Source: DASUPK01 sp963728875
Lineage (GTDB): Bacteria; Actinomycetota; Thermoleophilia; Solirubrobacterales; 70-9
Length of the DNA stretch: 64,000 nucleotides
Assembly (NCBI GenBank): GCA_963728875.1
Contig: CAVSLJ010000001.1
Location: 434,001-498,000, forward strand
Reading direction: 5' to 3'
Notes under the pieces: model-generated
The model's database searches: none
Told to the model about the DNA's origin: nothing
Seen by the model: only the letters and a program-made list of their open reading frames with translations
Shown: in pieces, positions 56,365 to 64,000 of the stretch
Layout of the letters: each line of letters begins with the position of its first letter
How positions within the stretch are numbered: the stretch's first letter is position 1
Translations under genes and position numbers: made by a program

Positions 56365-57794
56365 GGTCCGAGCGGGGTCTCGGTGGGATCGCAGTCGACG
56401 GTCCCGCCCTGGGTGAGCTGGTCGCTGGTCAGGCCGCGCTCGTTGGAGCCGGGACAGCGCTGGAGGTCCTTGATGCCGAGGTTCTGGGTGAGCTCGGTCG
56501 GGTTGAGGGTTTGACAGATGCTGGGGTTGCCGAGCTGGAGGTTGAGGATCTCGACGACGTCGTTGCAGGGCACGCCGGCTGAGGGCGCGCCGAGGCTGAA
56601 GGTGTTGAGGGTGGTCGAGATGCGGCCGATGCCGCCGAAGGCATCCGGGAACCCGGAGTGCCCGAAGTCATCGAACCACCCCGTGAGCTCTGGGCTGTAT
56701 GCCCGCAGGGTGGAGAGCTGGGTGAGGGAGTCCTTGAGCGAGTCGGCGGACGCCGGCAGCGCCCCGGGGCGCGAGGCGCCGTTTCGATCGATCGGCCCCA
56801 CCCCGATCTGGGCGAGCGGGTCCTGCAGACGGGTGAGCTCGATCAGGTCGTTTGACGGGCCGGGCCGGTTGATGATCTCGTTCAGGCCCTGGACGGTGGG
56901 GACGGCGTCGTGGGCGAAGCCCCGCAGCCGCTTGGCGAAGGGGTGGAGCTTGCGGGCGACCGGGCGGGTGGCGTCGACCAGGGGCTGGACGTCGTCGAGG
57001 GCGGCGCGCAGGTTGACCGCGGTGGTGTTGAACTGGCGCATGAAGTCGGGCAGCTGGCCGACCGCGGAGGCGAGCGAGGCCTGCTCGGATCCGATCGTGC
57101 CGAGCATCCCGTTCAGGTTCGAGACCAGGGAGGAGATCTCCGGCGACTTGGCGTCGAGGGTGTCCATCAGCGAGGCGCCGTCCACCACCAGGCCATCGAG
57201 GTTCGCCTGGTCCGAGTTGAGCTCCGCGAACACCCGCCGGGAGGTGGAGAGGAAGGGATTCAGGTAGTAGAAGCCGCGGTTGGCCTTGGCCCCGACTCCG
57301 TCGTATCCGCGGGCGAACCCCCGGATCACCTCCTGGAGGTGGGCGACGGTGGGCCGATCGAGGGTGTTGAAGAGCTGGTCGAGGTCGACCTCGGAGGTGG
57401 TGTCGGCCTGGGTGATCTCGCCGCCGGAGGAGATGTTCTTCCCGTCCGGCTGGGTGGGCAGGGCGAGGTCGACGTAGCGGTTGGCGATCCCCGAGAGCGA
57501 CTGGGAGCGGACCGTGGCGTGGGTGCCCTCGGGCAGCGGTGTGTAGGCCGAATCGGAGATCTCCATCTTGACCAGGGCCTGGCCGTCGTCTGAGAGGGAG
57601 ATCTGCTTGACCGAGCCGACGGGGACGCCGGCGACGTTGACGTTGTTGCCTGTGACCAGCTGGGAGGCGTTCTCGAACTCGGCGGTGACGGTGTAGCTGG
57701 AGCCGCCGCCGAGCACGAGGAGCAGGACCACGACGACGGCGCCGACCAGCGCGGCAACCGCGGCGATCCGCCCTACGGCACTCGTTGTCGGCAC
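56361..57794 (-). CDS. MCE family protein, first of the operon
   Basis: A 477-residue MCE protein opening the operon. N-terminal helix VAALVGAVVVVLLLVLGGGS, MCE domain at about 33-115 (YTVTAEFENASQLVTGNNVN, VAGVPVGSVKQI, SQSLSGIANRYVDLALP), then a long helical part and a C-terminal cysteine-containing loop. GTG 57794 has GAGGA 6 nt upstream. No YrbE/MlaE permease or MlaF ATPase gene precedes it; upstream are 180 bp of regulatory sequence and a TetR gene on the same strand. Confidence 0.92.
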   Translation of the reverse strand: MPTTSAVGRIAAVAALVGAVVVVLLLVLGGGSSYTVTAEFENASQLVTGNNVNVAGVPVGSVKQISLSDDGQALVKMEISDSAYTPLPEGTHATVRSQSLSGIANRYVDLALPTQPDGKNISSGGEITQADTTSEVDLDQLFNTLDRPTVAHLQEVIRGFARGYDGVGAKANRGFYYLNPFLSTSRRVFAELNSDQANLDGLVVDGASLMDTLDAKSPEISSLVSNLNGMLGTIGSEQASLASAVGQLPDFMRQFNTTAVNLRAALDDVQPLVDATRPVARKLHPFAKRLRGFAHDAVPTVQGLNEIINRPGPSNDLIELTRLQDPLAQIGVGPIDRNGASRPGALPASADSLKDSLTQLSTLRAYSPELTGWFDDFGHSGFPDAFGGIGRISTTLNTFSLGAPSAGVPCNDVVEILNLQLGNPSICQTLNPTELTQNLGIKDLQRCPGSNERGLTSDQLTQGGTVDCDPTETPLGP

Positions 57795-57866
57795 TGGATC
57801 CTCTACCTACCCGTTGAACTCAACCCCCGCGCCCGAGATACCCCGTCCCAGGCACGGCCCGTCTAC

Positions 57867-57899
57867 CTAATACTTTCAGGGGGCTTCGGCGGCTGTCAA
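57867..57899 (-). promoter_or_regulatory. Possible sigma-70 promoter of the MCE operon
   Basis: TTGACA (57899-57894) and TATTAG (57872-57867) on the minus strand, but with 21 nt between them, longer than ideal. Nearby imperfect palindromes GTTGAACTCAAC (57813-57824) and GGCAAGCCGTTTTGCC (57936-57951) could bind a regulator. Confidence 0.35.
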
Positions 57900-57974
57900 A
57901 GGGGAACCGTCGCCCGGAGGCTCGAATTCCGCATTGGCAAGCCGTTTTGCCGGCCCGCGCTCGTTGAGTTGACG

Positions 57975-58646
57975 TTAAGAGAGCCGGGGCGAGAGCTGAC
58001 CCGCCGGGATCACGCCCGGATAGAGCGCAGCCACCCAGACCGGCATCAGTGCCTGCACCACCTGCTGGGGCGTTCGCTCGCCCCTGCCGAGGTACATGTA
58101 GCAACACCGCTCGGCCATCCAGAACAGCGCCTCGGCGGTCGAGCGGGGATCGAGCGTCCGGGGGATCAGGCCGACCTCCTGCTCGGATCGGATGTGGTCC
58201 GCGGTGGCCTCGATGAAGCGCCCGGCGATGTCGAGCCAGAGGGCCCGAACCTCGTCGTCGTAGGTCGCGACCTCGGCTGCGATCCGCAGCAGCCGGGCCT
58301 CGCCGGCGTACACCGAGACGACTCCCTCGATGGCCTGGCGGACGCGTTGGGCCGGCGGGCCCACTCCGTGCCACCAGCGATCGGCCATCTCAGAGAGCTG
58401 CTCCGAGACCTCCCCGACGGCCACCAGGAGGAGCTCCTCCTTGTCCGAGAAATGGGTGTAGAAGGCGGGCCGCGAGACGTCCGCGGAGCGGGCGATCTCG
58501 TCGATGGTCAGGTCCCTGAACGACCCCTTGTCGGCGAGCTTCAGAGCGCTCGAGACGATCCTCCGGCGAGCCCTCTGCCGACGCTCTCGGGGGGTGCCAC
58601 CGGTAGTCTTCGGTCGCGTGGATTTGGAGCGAGTCCTCGCCGGCAT
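57975..58646 (-). CDS. TetR family transcriptional regulator
   Basis: A 223-residue TetR protein with a basic N-terminal extension of about 25 residues. The helix-turn-helix is at about 28-75 (RIVSSALKLADKGSFRDLTI, DEIARSADVSRPAFYTHFSD, KEELL). A C-terminal ligand domain with a CCYMYLG segment follows. TAGAAT 7 nt before ATG 58646 is the -10. It is divergent from the GMC oxidoreductase and in front of the MCE operon on the same strand, so it may control both; the palindromic array at 58667-58703 is the likely operator. Confidence 0.9.
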   Translation of the reverse strand: MPARTRSKSTRPKTTGGTPRERRQRARRRIVSSALKLADKGSFRDLTIDEIARSADVSRPAFYTHFSDKEELLLVAVGEVSEQLSEMADRWWHGVGPPAQRVRQAIEGVVSVYAGEARLLRIAAEVATYDDEVRALWLDIAGRFIEATADHIRSEQEVGLIPRTLDPRSTAEALFWMAERCCYMYLGRGERTPQQVVQALMPVWVAALYPGVIPAGQLSPRLS

Positions 58647-58653
58647 TCCGCCG

Positions 58654-58659
58654 ATTCTA
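58654..58659 (-). promoter_or_regulatory. -10 element of the TetR gene
   Basis: TAGAAT on the minus strand, 7 nt before ATG 58646; a good leaderless-promoter match. Confidence 0.55.
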
Positions 58660-58666
58660 CTGTTGC

Positions 58667-58703
58667 TGACATAGTGTCCGACACCGTGTCTGACACAGCG
58701 TCA
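58667..58703. promoter_or_regulatory. Palindrome array over the GMC oxidoreductase start
   Basis: TGACA-TA-GTGTC (58667-58678), GACAC-C-GTGTC (58680-58690, perfect) and TGACAC-AG-CGTCA (58691-58703). The central palindrome contains GTG 58686, and the plus-strand -10 TAGTGT (58672-58677) is inside the first one. A bound repressor would cover both promoter and start codon. Confidence 0.65.
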
Positions 58704-60363
58704 GGAACATTCGATTTCGACTGGATCGTCATCGGCTCCGGCTTCGGCGGATCCGTCTCGGCCCTGCGGCTGGCGGAGAAGGGCTTCCGGGTCGGGATCC
58801 TCGAATGTGGCCGCCGCTACCGCGACGAGGACTTCGCCGAGTCGGCCTGGAACCTGCGGCGCTACTTCTGGATGCCGAAGCTCGGGCTCCGCGGCATCTT
58901 CCGGATGACGGCCTTCAAGGACGTCTTCATCGTCTCCGGCTCCGGCGTCGGCGGCGGGAGCCTCGGGTACGCGAACACCCTCTACCGCGCGCGGCCGGCG
59001 TTCTTCGAGGACGTGCAGTGGAGCGGCCTCGCCGACTGGGAGCGCGAGCTCTCCCCCCACTACGAGACCGCCGAGAGGATGCTCGGCGTCGCGACATATG
59101 AGGGGATGGGGCCGGCCGACGAGCTGCTCCGCGAGTACGGCGACGAGCTCGGCGTCGGCGAGACCTTCAAGCCGACGCGGGTCGGCGCGTTCTTCGGGAA
59201 GCCCGGAGTCGAGGTCGACGATCCGTACTTCGGAGGTGAGGGCCCAAGCCGCAGCGGCTGCATCCGCTGCGGGAGCTGCATGATCGGCTGCCGCCATGGC
59301 GCCAAGAACACCCTCGTCAAGAACTACCTCTGGTTCGCGGAGAAGCTCGGGGTCGAGGTGATTCCCGAGCGGATGGTGACGCGACCTCCGCCCCGTCGGC
59401 GCCGCGGACGGCAGCGACGGCTACGAGGTCGAGAGCAGGCGGTCGGGCGCCTGGCTCAGCCGCCGCCGGCCCGAGATGCTTACGGCCCGGGGCGTCGTGC
59501 TGGCTGCGGGGCCTTTGGGAACCAACAAGCTCCTCGCCGATTGCCGGCACCGCGGGACCCTCCCACGCCTGAGCGACCGGGTCGGGCACGTGGTGAGAAC
59601 CAACTCCGAGTCCATTCAGGCTGTCACGGCGCCGGACGACGACCGAGACTTCGCGAAGTCGGTGGCGATCACCTCGAGTATCTACCCCGACCCCGACACG
59701 CACATCGAGGTGGTGACCTACGGCCATGGGGGCGACCTCATGAGCAGACTGTTCACGCCGATGACGGGCCCAGGCTCTCGCGTGACCCGTCCCATCAAGT
59801 GGGTCGGCGCGATGCTGCGCCATCCACTCAGGACGCTGCGGCTGCTCTGGCCCTTCGGCTGGTCCCGGCGCACGGTGATCCTCCTGGTCATGCAGACGAC
59901 CGACGCGGCGATGAGGCTGGTCGCCAAGCGGCGGCTGTTCGGTCGCGGCGTACGGCTCCAGACCCAGCAGGACCCCGAGCGGCCGAACCCGACCTACCTC
60001 CCCGCGGCGGCCAGGGCGACGGAGTGGTTCGCGAAGCGAATGGGCGGGGCGGCGCAATCCGGCATCACCGAGTCGAGCCTCAACATCCCGACGACCGCGC
60101 ACATCCTCGGTGGCGCCGTGATCGGCGTCGATCGGGAGCACGGAGTCGTCGACGCGGGCAACCGCGTCTTCGGCTACGAGAACCTGATGGTCTGCGACGG
60201 CGCCGCGATCCCAGCCAATCCGGGCGTCAACCCGAGCCTGACGATCACCGCCCTAGCGGAACACGCAATGGCGCAGGTGCCACCTAAGCCAGAAATCTCA
60301 CAGGAAGCACTGCCGCAGCTCCCGGAGGCCGCGCAACCGGCCCTCGCGCGGGTGGCGCCATAG
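58686..60363 (+). CDS. GMC-type FAD oxidoreductase, cholesterol-oxidase (ChoD)-like, frameshifted once as sequenced
   Basis: The restored enzyme is about 558 residues. The FAD motif is VIGSGFGGSVSALRLAEKG with LECG; SGSGVGGGSLGYANTLYR and a cysteine-rich RSGCIRCGSCMIGCRHGAKN, typical of mycobacterial ChoD-like proteins, follow. The C-terminal segment has DGAAIPANPGVNPSLTITAL. Members oxidise sterols or other alcohols. One extra base at about 59379-59384 breaks the frame; removal gives VTDLRPVGAADG and continuity to TAG 60361. GTG 58686 is chosen from TAGTGT 8 nt upstream; GTG 58674 is possible. Confidence 0.85.
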
Positions 60364-60369
60364 GAGGGG

Positions 60370-60400
60370 CCCACGGGCGCGATTACTGAGCGCCCGTGGG
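60370..60400. terminator. Perfect hairpin after the GMC oxidoreductase gene
   Basis: CCCACGGGCGC (60370-60380) and GCGCCCGTGGG (60390-60400) with a 9-nt loop, 6 nt after the stop. Probable terminator. Confidence 0.7.
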
Positions 60401-60419
60401 AGGTCAGCATGAAACAGGT

Positions 60420-60444
60420 TGTCCCGCGGCTATGCCGCGGGACA
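60420..60444. terminator. Perfect hairpin after the superoxide dismutase gene
   Basis: TGTCCCGCGGC (60420-60430) and GCCGCGGGACA (60434-60444) with a 3-nt loop, about 42 nt after the SOD stop on the minus strand. Probable terminator, usable from both directions. Confidence 0.65.
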
Positions 60445-60486
60445 CCCTCGCATCACAGGACCCGCGCGCCTAGCCGCTTGTGGGGT

Positions 60487-61092
<606 letters not shown>

Positions 61093-61126
61093 CTGCCCTC
61101 CTTAGGGGTCGGTGGCCTGCTGCTTC

Positions 61127-61132
61127 TAATCT
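61127..61132 (+). promoter_or_regulatory. -10 element, probable leaderless promoter
   Basis: TAATCT ends 7 nt before GTG 61140. Confidence 0.5.
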
Positions 61133-61139
61133 AACGATC

Positions 61140-61844
61140 GTGCACCGCGGGCCGCCCGGCGGAGGAACCTGGACCGGCGTCGCCGTGACGGTGGCGGGGA
61201 TCCTGATCGGCATCGGTATTGCCTTGGCGGTCCCGTCCCTGCGCGGCGCGATGAGCGACGCGTTCCACGGCGACACCGCCGCCGTGCGACAGGACCTGAA
61301 CGGGAACGCCGCGGGCGCCCTGCTCGTGATCTGGCTCGCCCTGGTGCACGTGATCGTCTGGTACCCGGCGGAGATCCTGGACGCGGCAGTCGGCTACGTG
61401 TTCGGCTTCGGCGTCGGCTTCCCGCTGGTGCTCGGCGCTTGGGCCCTCTCCGGGCTCGCCTCATACGCGGTCGGAAAGCACGCGGCCCGGCCCCTGCTCT
61501 ACCGGCTCGCAGGGGAGGAACGCTTCCAGCGGATGGAGCGGATCGTTCACCGCGGCGGGGTGCTCGTGCTGCTGGCCGTGCGGCTGATCCCGATCATGCC
61601 CTTCAGCCTGACGGGCTATGTGTGCGGAGCGGCGCGGATCCCCAGGTGGCGCTTCCTGTGGACGACGGTGGTCGGCTATGCGCCGATCACGGCCTACTTC
61701 ACGTACGTCGGCAGCAAGCTCGAGGGCTTTTCGGCCGAGGACCCGGTCCTCTGGATCGGCGGCGCCGCGCTCATCCTCTGCATCTTCGCCATCCGGTTCC
61801 TCCTGCCGCATCTGGCGGCCGATTCCCCGGGCGGAGAGGGCTAG
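61140..61844 (+). CDS. TVP38/TMEM64 (VTT domain) family membrane protein
   Basis: A 234-residue DedA-superfamily protein. Hydrophobic segments are at about 12-30, 60-75, 80-105, 140-160, 170-190 and 205-222. The VTT signature region includes VGYVFGFGVGFPLVLGAWAL, then VLLAVRLIPIMPFSLTGYVC. Relatives act in lipid scrambling or envelope homeostasis. GTG 61140 fits its -10. Convergent with the NTF2-like gene, overlapping by 4 bp. Confidence 0.85.
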   Translation: MHRGPPGGGTWTGVAVTVAGILIGIGIALAVPSLRGAMSDAFHGDTAAVRQDLNGNAAGALLVIWLALVHVIVWYPAEILDAAVGYVFGFGVGFPLVLGAWALSGLASYAVGKHAARPLLYRLAGEERFQRMERIVHRGGVLVLLAVRLIPIMPFSLTGYVCGAARIPRWRFLWTTVVGYAPITAYFTYVGSKLEGFSAEDPVLWIGGAALILCIFAIRFLLPHLAADSPGGEG

Positions 61845-62302
61845 CCCTCTCCGCGGAACTGGGCGAGATCTCCGCGAGCGCGACGGCGGACCAGCAGATT
61901 CATCGGAGGGAGCCCCAGAACCAGTCCCGCGGGCCCGAGTGCCTGCCGCGCCCAGTGGGAGAAGGAGAACGAATCGTCGTGCTCGACGATCTTCCCGTCC
62001 CGGAAGCGGAACCTGGCGTGGATGTCGTTGACCACCGGCCGCCCTGTGCTGAAGGTGTAGGTGGCGATCCAGTGGGCGGTGCCCTGGTCGCCGTTCGCCT
62101 CATGCTCGGCCAGCTCGACCTTCAGGTCGGTGGCGCGGCCGGTGAGCATTCGCCACATATCCCCCGCCTCTGCGCCGGAGAGCTCTCCGAAGGCCGGGTC
62201 GTGGAAACGGCCGTCGGGGGCGTAGAGCTTCGCCATCGCCTCCCCGTCGTGGCGGTTCATCGCGTCGTAGAGGCCCTCGATCAGCTTGGCGTTGTCGGCC
62301 AT
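61841..62302 (-). CDS. SnoaL/NTF2-like polyketide-cyclase-type protein
   Basis: A 153-residue NTF2-fold protein: IEGLYDAMNRHDGEAMAKLY, APDGRFHDPAFGELSGAEAG, then FRFRDGKIVEHDDSFSFSHW, the common SnoaL-like pattern with a His-Asp pair in the pocket. The C-terminal tail (LLVRRRARGDLAQFRGEG) is basic and not part of the domain. Function unknown. TAGCGT lies 6 nt before ATG 62302. Confidence 0.84.
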   Translation of the reverse strand: MADNAKLIEGLYDAMNRHDGEAMAKLYAPDGRFHDPAFGELSGAEAGDMWRMLTGRATDLKVELAEHEANGDQGTAHWIATYTFSTGRPVVNDIHARFRFRDGKIVEHDDSFSFSHWARQALGPAGLVLGLPPMNLLVRRRARGDLAQFRGEG

Positions 62303-62308
62303 GCGGCA

Positions 62309-62314
62309 ACGCTA
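62309..62314 (-). promoter_or_regulatory. -10 element, probable leaderless promoter
   Basis: TAGCGT on the minus strand, 6 nt before ATG 62302. Confidence 0.45.
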
Positions 62315-62361
62315 TCCGCTGGCGCGCCTCGTCGTGTGCCCCTCTCTATCCTTCTGCCCCT

Positions 62362-62435
62362 CGGGGCGTGGCGCAGCCTGGTAGCGCGCACCGTTCGGGT
62401 CGGTGAGGTCCCCGGTTCAAATCCGGGCGCCCCGA
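62362..62435 (+). tRNA. tRNA-Pro (anticodon CGG)
   Basis: A full cloverleaf: acceptor CGGGGCG (62362-62368) with CGCCCCG (62428-62434) and discriminator A; D stem GCGC/GCGC; anticodon stem CACCG/CGGTG with loop TTCGGGT, anticodon CGG at 62396-62398; T stem CCCGG/CCGGG with loop TTCAAAT. CCA is not encoded. It reads CCG, a very common proline codon in this GC-rich DNA. Confidence 0.96.
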
Positions 62436-63272
62436 TTACTTCGTCTGCTTCTTCAGCTTCACCGACACCAGCCGGGAGCTGAGATCACCGCCGGTGGGGG
62501 TAAAGGCAAGCGCGACGCTCAGCTTCACCTTGCCGGTCTTGTTCAGGGTCCTGCGCTTTCTCCCCTTCGCCTTGATCAGGACCTGCACGTCCCCGGCCTG
62601 GACGGACTTGGTGGTCACTCCGGAGGCCGACGCGCCGCCGGCGGAGACACCCAGCTCGCCTGGGTTGGGAAGGCTCAGACTGAGCGTCGCCGTCCCCTTC
62701 TTCTTGTGCCGCGTGGTCTTGCCCACGGTGAACGTGTTGGCCGGGTTCAGCACAGCTGAGACGTTGACGCGGCTGCCCGTGCCGGTGGTGAAGTCATCGG
62801 AGACGCCATCCGCCAGGTTGCTCATTCGAAAGGCCTCTTCCCCCGGTCCGGTGAACTGGCACCCGATGTTGACGGCTCCGCCGGCGCCGGTGATCCCGAG
62901 CACGTCACCCGCCTTCACCGGAACGCTTGCGGAGAAGCTCATCGTCGTGTTTGCCGGAATCGGATGAGGACCGTCATGTCCGACGACCTGATACCTCGCC
63001 GGATCTCCGATCTTGCGGTAGATCTTCAGGGTCGGTGTCTGCCCGTTGCCGGCCTGGCTCCGATGCGTCCACGAGGTGAGCGTCCCCGTGGCGGGCATCG
63101 CGTAGCTGTTGTCAGGAGTCGAGACCTGCAGGAACTCGAAGTTGTTGGAACAGGACGTGATTGCACCCGGTGCCACCTGCCCGACCGTCACCGAGCCAGC
63201 GGCCGGGGCGACCAAGGCCGCCAGCGCAAGCGCGACGAGGCCGACAACGGCCGTCGGTCGCACCGCCGCCAT
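62436..63272 (-). CDS. Secreted protein of unknown function
   Basis: A 278-residue exported protein. The signal peptide is clear: VRPTAVVGLVALALAALVAP then AAGSVTVG. The mature part is beta-rich, with Thr/Ser/Gly segments (SWTHRSQAGNGQTPTLKIYR; GDVLGITGAGGAVNIGCQF) and a basic Lys-rich stretch (GKTTRHKKKGTATLSLSLP) before a C-terminal segment ending KLKKQTK. Two cysteines may form one disulphide. No family recognised. It starts 3 bp from the end of the next secreted-protein gene; its TAA abuts the convergent tRNA with no gap. Confidence 0.78.
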   Translation of the reverse strand: MAAVRPTAVVGLVALALAALVAPAAGSVTVGQVAPGAITSCSNNFEFLQVSTPDNSYAMPATGTLTSWTHRSQAGNGQTPTLKIYRKIGDPARYQVVGHDGPHPIPANTTMSFSASVPVKAGDVLGITGAGGAVNIGCQFTGPGEEAFRMSNLADGVSDDFTTGTGSRVNVSAVLNPANTFTVGKTTRHKKKGTATLSLSLPNPGELGVSAGGASASGVTTKSVQAGDVQVLIKAKGRKRRTLNKTGKVKLSVALAFTPTGGDLSSRLVSVKLKKQTK

Positions 63273-63274
63273 CG

Positions 63275-64000
63275 CTAGCTGATCACCTTGAATTTCTTGA
63301 CGGCCGGTGCGGTGTCGGCGACGCCGGTCGGGCCGATCGCCCTGACCTTCAGCACGTGCTTGCCGAGCCCGAGCTTGCGCGACGGCACGAACGGCGATGT
63401 ACAGGGCGCGAACTGACCCTTGTCGAGCTTGCACTGGAAGGTCGAGCCCTCCTGGCTGGAGGAGAACTTGAACTTCGGGCGGCGCTTGGTGGTCTTCTTC
63501 TTCGGGCCCTTGGTGATCGCCGTTTCCGGGGGCGCCGGGGGCTGTGGGACCTGAACGGTGAACGAACGCGTGGCGGTCGCCGAGTTGCCGGCGGCGTCGG
63601 TGGCCTGAACCCTGAAGGTGTGCGACCCCGCCCCCAAGGGGCTCGTCGGGGTGTCGCTGTTGCCCGGCCCGGAGCAGGCGCCGAAGCTCGCCGTGCCGGT
63701 GTCGATCGAACACTGGAAGATGATCGGGCCGACCGCATCGGTCGCGCTGAAGGTGAAGGTCGGCGACGTGTCTGTGGTCGTTCCGGTCGGCCCGCCGTCG
63801 ACGGTCACGGCCGGCGGAATCGAGTCCTCAACGTAGGTGGTGGAGGTCGAGGAGCAGGGAGAGGTGTTGTTCGACACATCGGTTGCGGTCGCGAAGAAGG
63901 TCGTCGATGAGTTGGGCCCGACGCTCACCGGGATCCCGGGTGAGGCGAACGCGACCGCGGTGCCCGTCGCAGCCGAGGTCGAGCAGGTGTCGTCGGTGTA
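63275..64000 (-). CDS. Extracellular protein with bacterial Ig-like repeats, 3' part only
   Basis: The 5' end lies beyond base 64000; 241 residues are visible. The sequence holds Ig-like/Big-type repeats: SSTTFFATATDVSNNTSPCS, then IPPAVTVDGGPTGTTTDTSP, with TFTFSATDAVGP and HTFRVQATDAAGNSATATRS. The TDAAGN pattern is typical of cell-surface and secreted Ig-like domains. A basic linker (KGPKKKTTKRRPKFKFSSSQ) precedes a last domain with two cysteines and a tail ending KKFKVIS. The gene ends 3 bp before the next secreted-protein gene and is probably in one operon with it. Confidence 0.8.
   Translation of the reverse strand, partial: YTDDTCSTSAATGTAVAFASPGIPVSVGPNSSTTFFATATDVSNNTSPCSSTSTTYVEDSIPPAVTVDGGPTGTTTDTSPTFTFSATDAVGPIIFQCSIDTGTASFGACSGPGNSDTPTSPLGAGSHTFRVQATDAAGNSATATRSFTVQVPQPPAPPETAITKGPKKKTTKRRPKFKFSSSQEGSTFQCKLDKGQFAPCTSPFVPSRKLGLGKHVLKVRAIGPTGVADTAPAVKKFKVIS

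Overview
This window reads as chromosomal DNA of a high-GC actinobacterium. Class Thermoleophilia (Solirubrobacterales-like) is my best guess. The basis is very GC-rich codons, frequent GTG starts, dense ATGA/GTGA/TGATG gene overlaps, many MMPL exporters, a six-gene MCE operon, actinobacterial-style bio genes and abundant acyl-CoA chemistry. That placement is inference from gene content, not a measured phylogeny. No transposase, phage, plasmid or CRISPR signal was seen.

Layout: 1-1.8 kb, a nitrilase-family amidohydrolase gene, a TetR regulator and a truncated membrane-protein gene run leftward, with a perfect TetR-type palindrome at their promoter. 1.9-3.8 kb, an MscS channel and an NAD-dependent epimerase. 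3.8-10.2 kb, a leftward, almost gapless operon: enoyl-CoA hydratase, acyl-CoA carboxylase carboxyltransferase, NTF2-like protein, a 21-codon ORF, beta-keto acid cleavage enzyme, CaiB/BaiF (racemase-like) protein, MerR regulator, isoprenylcysteine-methyltransferase-like protein. 10.3-15.7 kb, an MMPL exporter, a GGDEF/HD-GYP protein and a cytochrome P450. 15.9-28 kb, two acyl-CoA dehydrogenases, YciI-like and NTF2-like proteins, a second MMPL, an MFS protein, a hotdog thioesterase, two SDRs, a methyltransferase, an AHL-lactonase-like hydrolase and an acyltransferase. 28-35 kb, glycerol kinase, a glycosyltransferase, a free biotinyl carrier domain, a second enoyl-CoA hydratase, a third MMPL and a sigma-70 factor. 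35-44.3 kb, a GH3-like protein, a cupin and the biotin genes bioB-bioF-bioD and bioA, split by an oppositely oriented MFS-MarR-MFS cassette. 44.3-48.1 kb, a K+ channel, rubredoxin, Nudix hydrolase, PPOX-fold and SCP2-like proteins. 48.2-57.8 kb, six consecutive MCE genes with no YrbE/MlaE permease or ATPase beside them. 58-64 kb, TetR, a cholesterol-oxidase-type GMC oxidoreductase, superoxide dismutase, a VTT membrane protein, an NTF2-like protein, tRNA-Pro(CGG) and two secreted proteins.

The common theme is uptake and degradation of lipids, probably branched-chain or sterol-like: MCE import proteins, an SCP2-like carrier, a GMC oxidase, a P450, acyl-CoA dehydrogenases, enoyl-CoA hydratases, an AMACR-like protein, a thioesterase and a biotin-dependent carboxyltransferase, with biotin synthesis nearby. 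Regulation appears to rest on TetR/MarR/MerR proteins and palindromic operators. Many first genes start 6-9 nt after a TANNNT hexamer, which suggests widespread leaderless transcription.

Caveat on quality: eleven frame breaks were found, ten of them between 1.3 and 9.4 kb. All can be repaired by removing a single base, so sequencing or assembly insertions are more likely than gene decay. The affected genes are annotated as restored reading frames.
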